From NCBI GenBank assembly GCA_036677805.1, contig JAVBVS010000029.1:158091-222090 (forward strand): a stretch of 64,000 nucleotides of DNA. Direction: 5' to 3'. A program made the translations under genes and the position numbers. Under the pieces are notes generated by a model that made no database searches, was not told the DNA's origin, and saw only the letters and a program-made list of their open reading frames with translations. The stretch comes from SIG78 sp036677805 (lineage in GTDB: Bacteria; Verrucomicrobiota; Lentisphaeria; Victivallales; Victivallaceae). Below are positions 62,910-64,000 of this stretch, in pieces (the stretch's first letter is position 1; each line of letters begins with the position of its first letter).

Positions 62910-63920
62910 ATGGGCAATAAAACATTAAATGCATTATTGACAAGAGGGATCGACAACTCTCTTGCAGAAAAATTAATTACTGATGGATATAATATCAATA
63001 ATTTAAAGCGGTTGTCCAATAACAAATTGTTAGAACTTGGAATATCCCCTGAGTCCATTCTTGCGTTTAAAGGTCGTCCTCCAATTCCCAATGACACAGC
63101 CACTAGATTAATACATGATTTTAAAAATGTATGTACTATTTGTAGAGGCGAAAAATCATCCAGTATTATCATTCATCACATTCACCCCTGGCAAGATAGC
63201 AAATCTCATGACTATGATAACTTAATACTATTATGTCCAGCTTGCCATGACGAAGCTCACTCTACTCACACATTATCACAAAATCTTACTCCAGATAAAC
63301 TGCTTAATTTAAAGGAACGGCGTAAGCAACAAATCCAAGACGACGACAGTAAGAGCCTTGATGTGACTAATAGTCCTGCAAACGAGTTGATGGAAAAAGC
63401 ATGGGATTATTTTAATCATCAGTTGATATTACGTCGTTGTCCCAATAAAAAAGATCTTTTACAAATATTACAATCTACCACCAATTCTCAAGATGGAAAA
63501 TATATTTACCGGGGGAATCCCAATGACAATTACTACATGTATAAACAATTTAATTCTGCACTAAATAAAATAATAACCCAAAAACGTTACTTTATTATAA
63601 ATAACCAAACATCCCCGGGAGATATCCTAGCACTAGCAAAACCCCAAGCCATTGTAATCCTGACAGCGCGCCATTATTTCAAAAACCAGTCCAATAGTGT
63701 TGAGGCCACAGGACCGGGACAAATTATTATTTGTTCATACAAAAAAGCTAGCATTTGTTTTCGGTTTATAATTGATAGATGGGATGCAACCAGTACATCT
63801 GCCTATGGCATACATTTATCAGGATCTCAGGTGCGTACTAGCATTTTAATCATCAAGGATGTAACAAAGGAGGGGAAAGATTATATATTGTTTCGGCAAT
63901 TAATTAACTTGCATATTTGA
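62910..63920 (+). CDS. HNH endonuclease
   Basis: 336 residues (AAGGGG before the ATG). Residues ~1-55 are a helix-hairpin-helix or SAM-like module (LLTRGIDNSLAEKLITDGYN). Residues ~70-125 are an HNH nuclease: CTICRGEK, IIHHIHPWQDSKSHDYDNLI and LLCPACHDEAHST, with Cys4 zinc ligands and the His-His-Asn catalytic set. The C-terminal 200 residues are a mixed domain (YIYRGNPNDNYYMYKQFNSA; AIVILTARHYFKNQS). A DNA-cleaving effector is the likely role. It is the last gene of the MBL/membrane/HNH cassette. Confidence 0.85.
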   Translation: MGNKTLNALLTRGIDNSLAEKLITDGYNINNLKRLSNNKLLELGISPESILAFKGRPPIPNDTATRLIHDFKNVCTICRGEKSSSIIIHHIHPWQDSKSHDYDNLILLCPACHDEAHSTHTLSQNLTPDKLLNLKERRKQQIQDDDSKSLDVTNSPANELMEKAWDYFNHQLILRRCPNKKDLLQILQSTTNSQDGKYIYRGNPNDNYYMYKQFNSALNKIITQKRYFIINNQTSPGDILALAKPQAIVILTARHYFKNQSNSVEATGPGQIIICSYKKASICFRFIIDRWDATSTSAYGIHLSGSQVRTSILIIKDVTKEGKDYILFRQLINLHI

Positions 63921-64000
63921 CTGTCTCTGCATGGAAGAGTTGGATTACGCGCTCTGAATCCTGGGTTACGCTTTCCATATGATCTTTGGCATGCTCTTCG
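63921..64000. other. Right edge, nothing recognised
   Basis: 80 bases after the HNH gene. No terminator, attachment arm or gene start is visible, so element 3 continues beyond the window and its outer junction is not seen. Confidence 0.5.

Overview
The window looks like chromosome from a Lentisphaerota/Victivallales-type bacterium (PVC superphylum). The main evidence is five prepilin-like proteins carrying the FTLIELLVVIAIIAILAAM leader. Most of them also keep an H-x9-(D/G)G motif near the C-terminus, and they sit among large secreted glycosidases, an arrangement typical of Victivallis-like genomes. This assignment is inferred from gene style; no 16S rRNA gene is present. The left three quarters are GC-rich. 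The right quarter, after about 45.7 kb, is visibly richer in A+T.

Region 1 (1-30.3 kb) is a carbohydrate-foraging region built from repeated units. Each unit has a transcription factor (AraC, GntR-type or LacI), one secreted prepilin-like protein, and one to three large exported glycoside hydrolases or alpha-L-rhamnosidases. Several units show clear sigma70 promoters. Two units show matched repressor operators, one at the regulator's own promoter and one in front of the enzyme operon (LacI: 18606 and 19747; GntR: 26241 and 26383).

Region 2 (30.4-45.5 kb) is mostly housekeeping: a Gfo/Idh/MocA oxidoreductase, a guanidinium-exporter-type SMR protein, a zinc-ribbon membrane protein, rplM-rpsI, argC, recN, a symporter fused to a periplasmic binding protein, a GNAT acetyltransferase, icd, ispE, a CobS-like membrane protein lacking the usual Asp motif, a mannitol-dehydrogenase-type polyol dehydrogenase and ilvC.

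Region 3 (45.65-64 kb, running off the right edge) is an integrated island at the 3' end of tRNA-Arg(ACG). The last 14 bases of the tRNA plus about 115 bases of flank recur at 58.8 kb and 60.26 kb. At those two internal sites the shared core is also preceded by a conserved left arm of about 128 bases. This is the layout expected for tandem insertion of several elements with the same integration specificity: tRNA-core-right arm, element, left arm-core-right arm, element, and so on. A decayed relative of the junction lies at 57.86 kb. Element 1 has an AIPR/abortive-infection protein, a frameshifted tyrosine recombinase, a HUH-type (Inovirus Gp2/YfjJ-like) replication protein plus a degenerate relative, and a run of zinc-ribbon, membrane and phosphatase-like genes. 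Element 2 is a 1.4 kb wreck with two start-less gene pieces. Element 3 carries an intact three-gene cassette (metallo-beta-lactamase-fold protein, membrane coiled-coil protein, HNH nuclease) that looks like an undescribed or little-known defence module; that role is inference. Elements 2 and 3 show no integrase in the window, so they look like satellites or cis-mobilised cargo.
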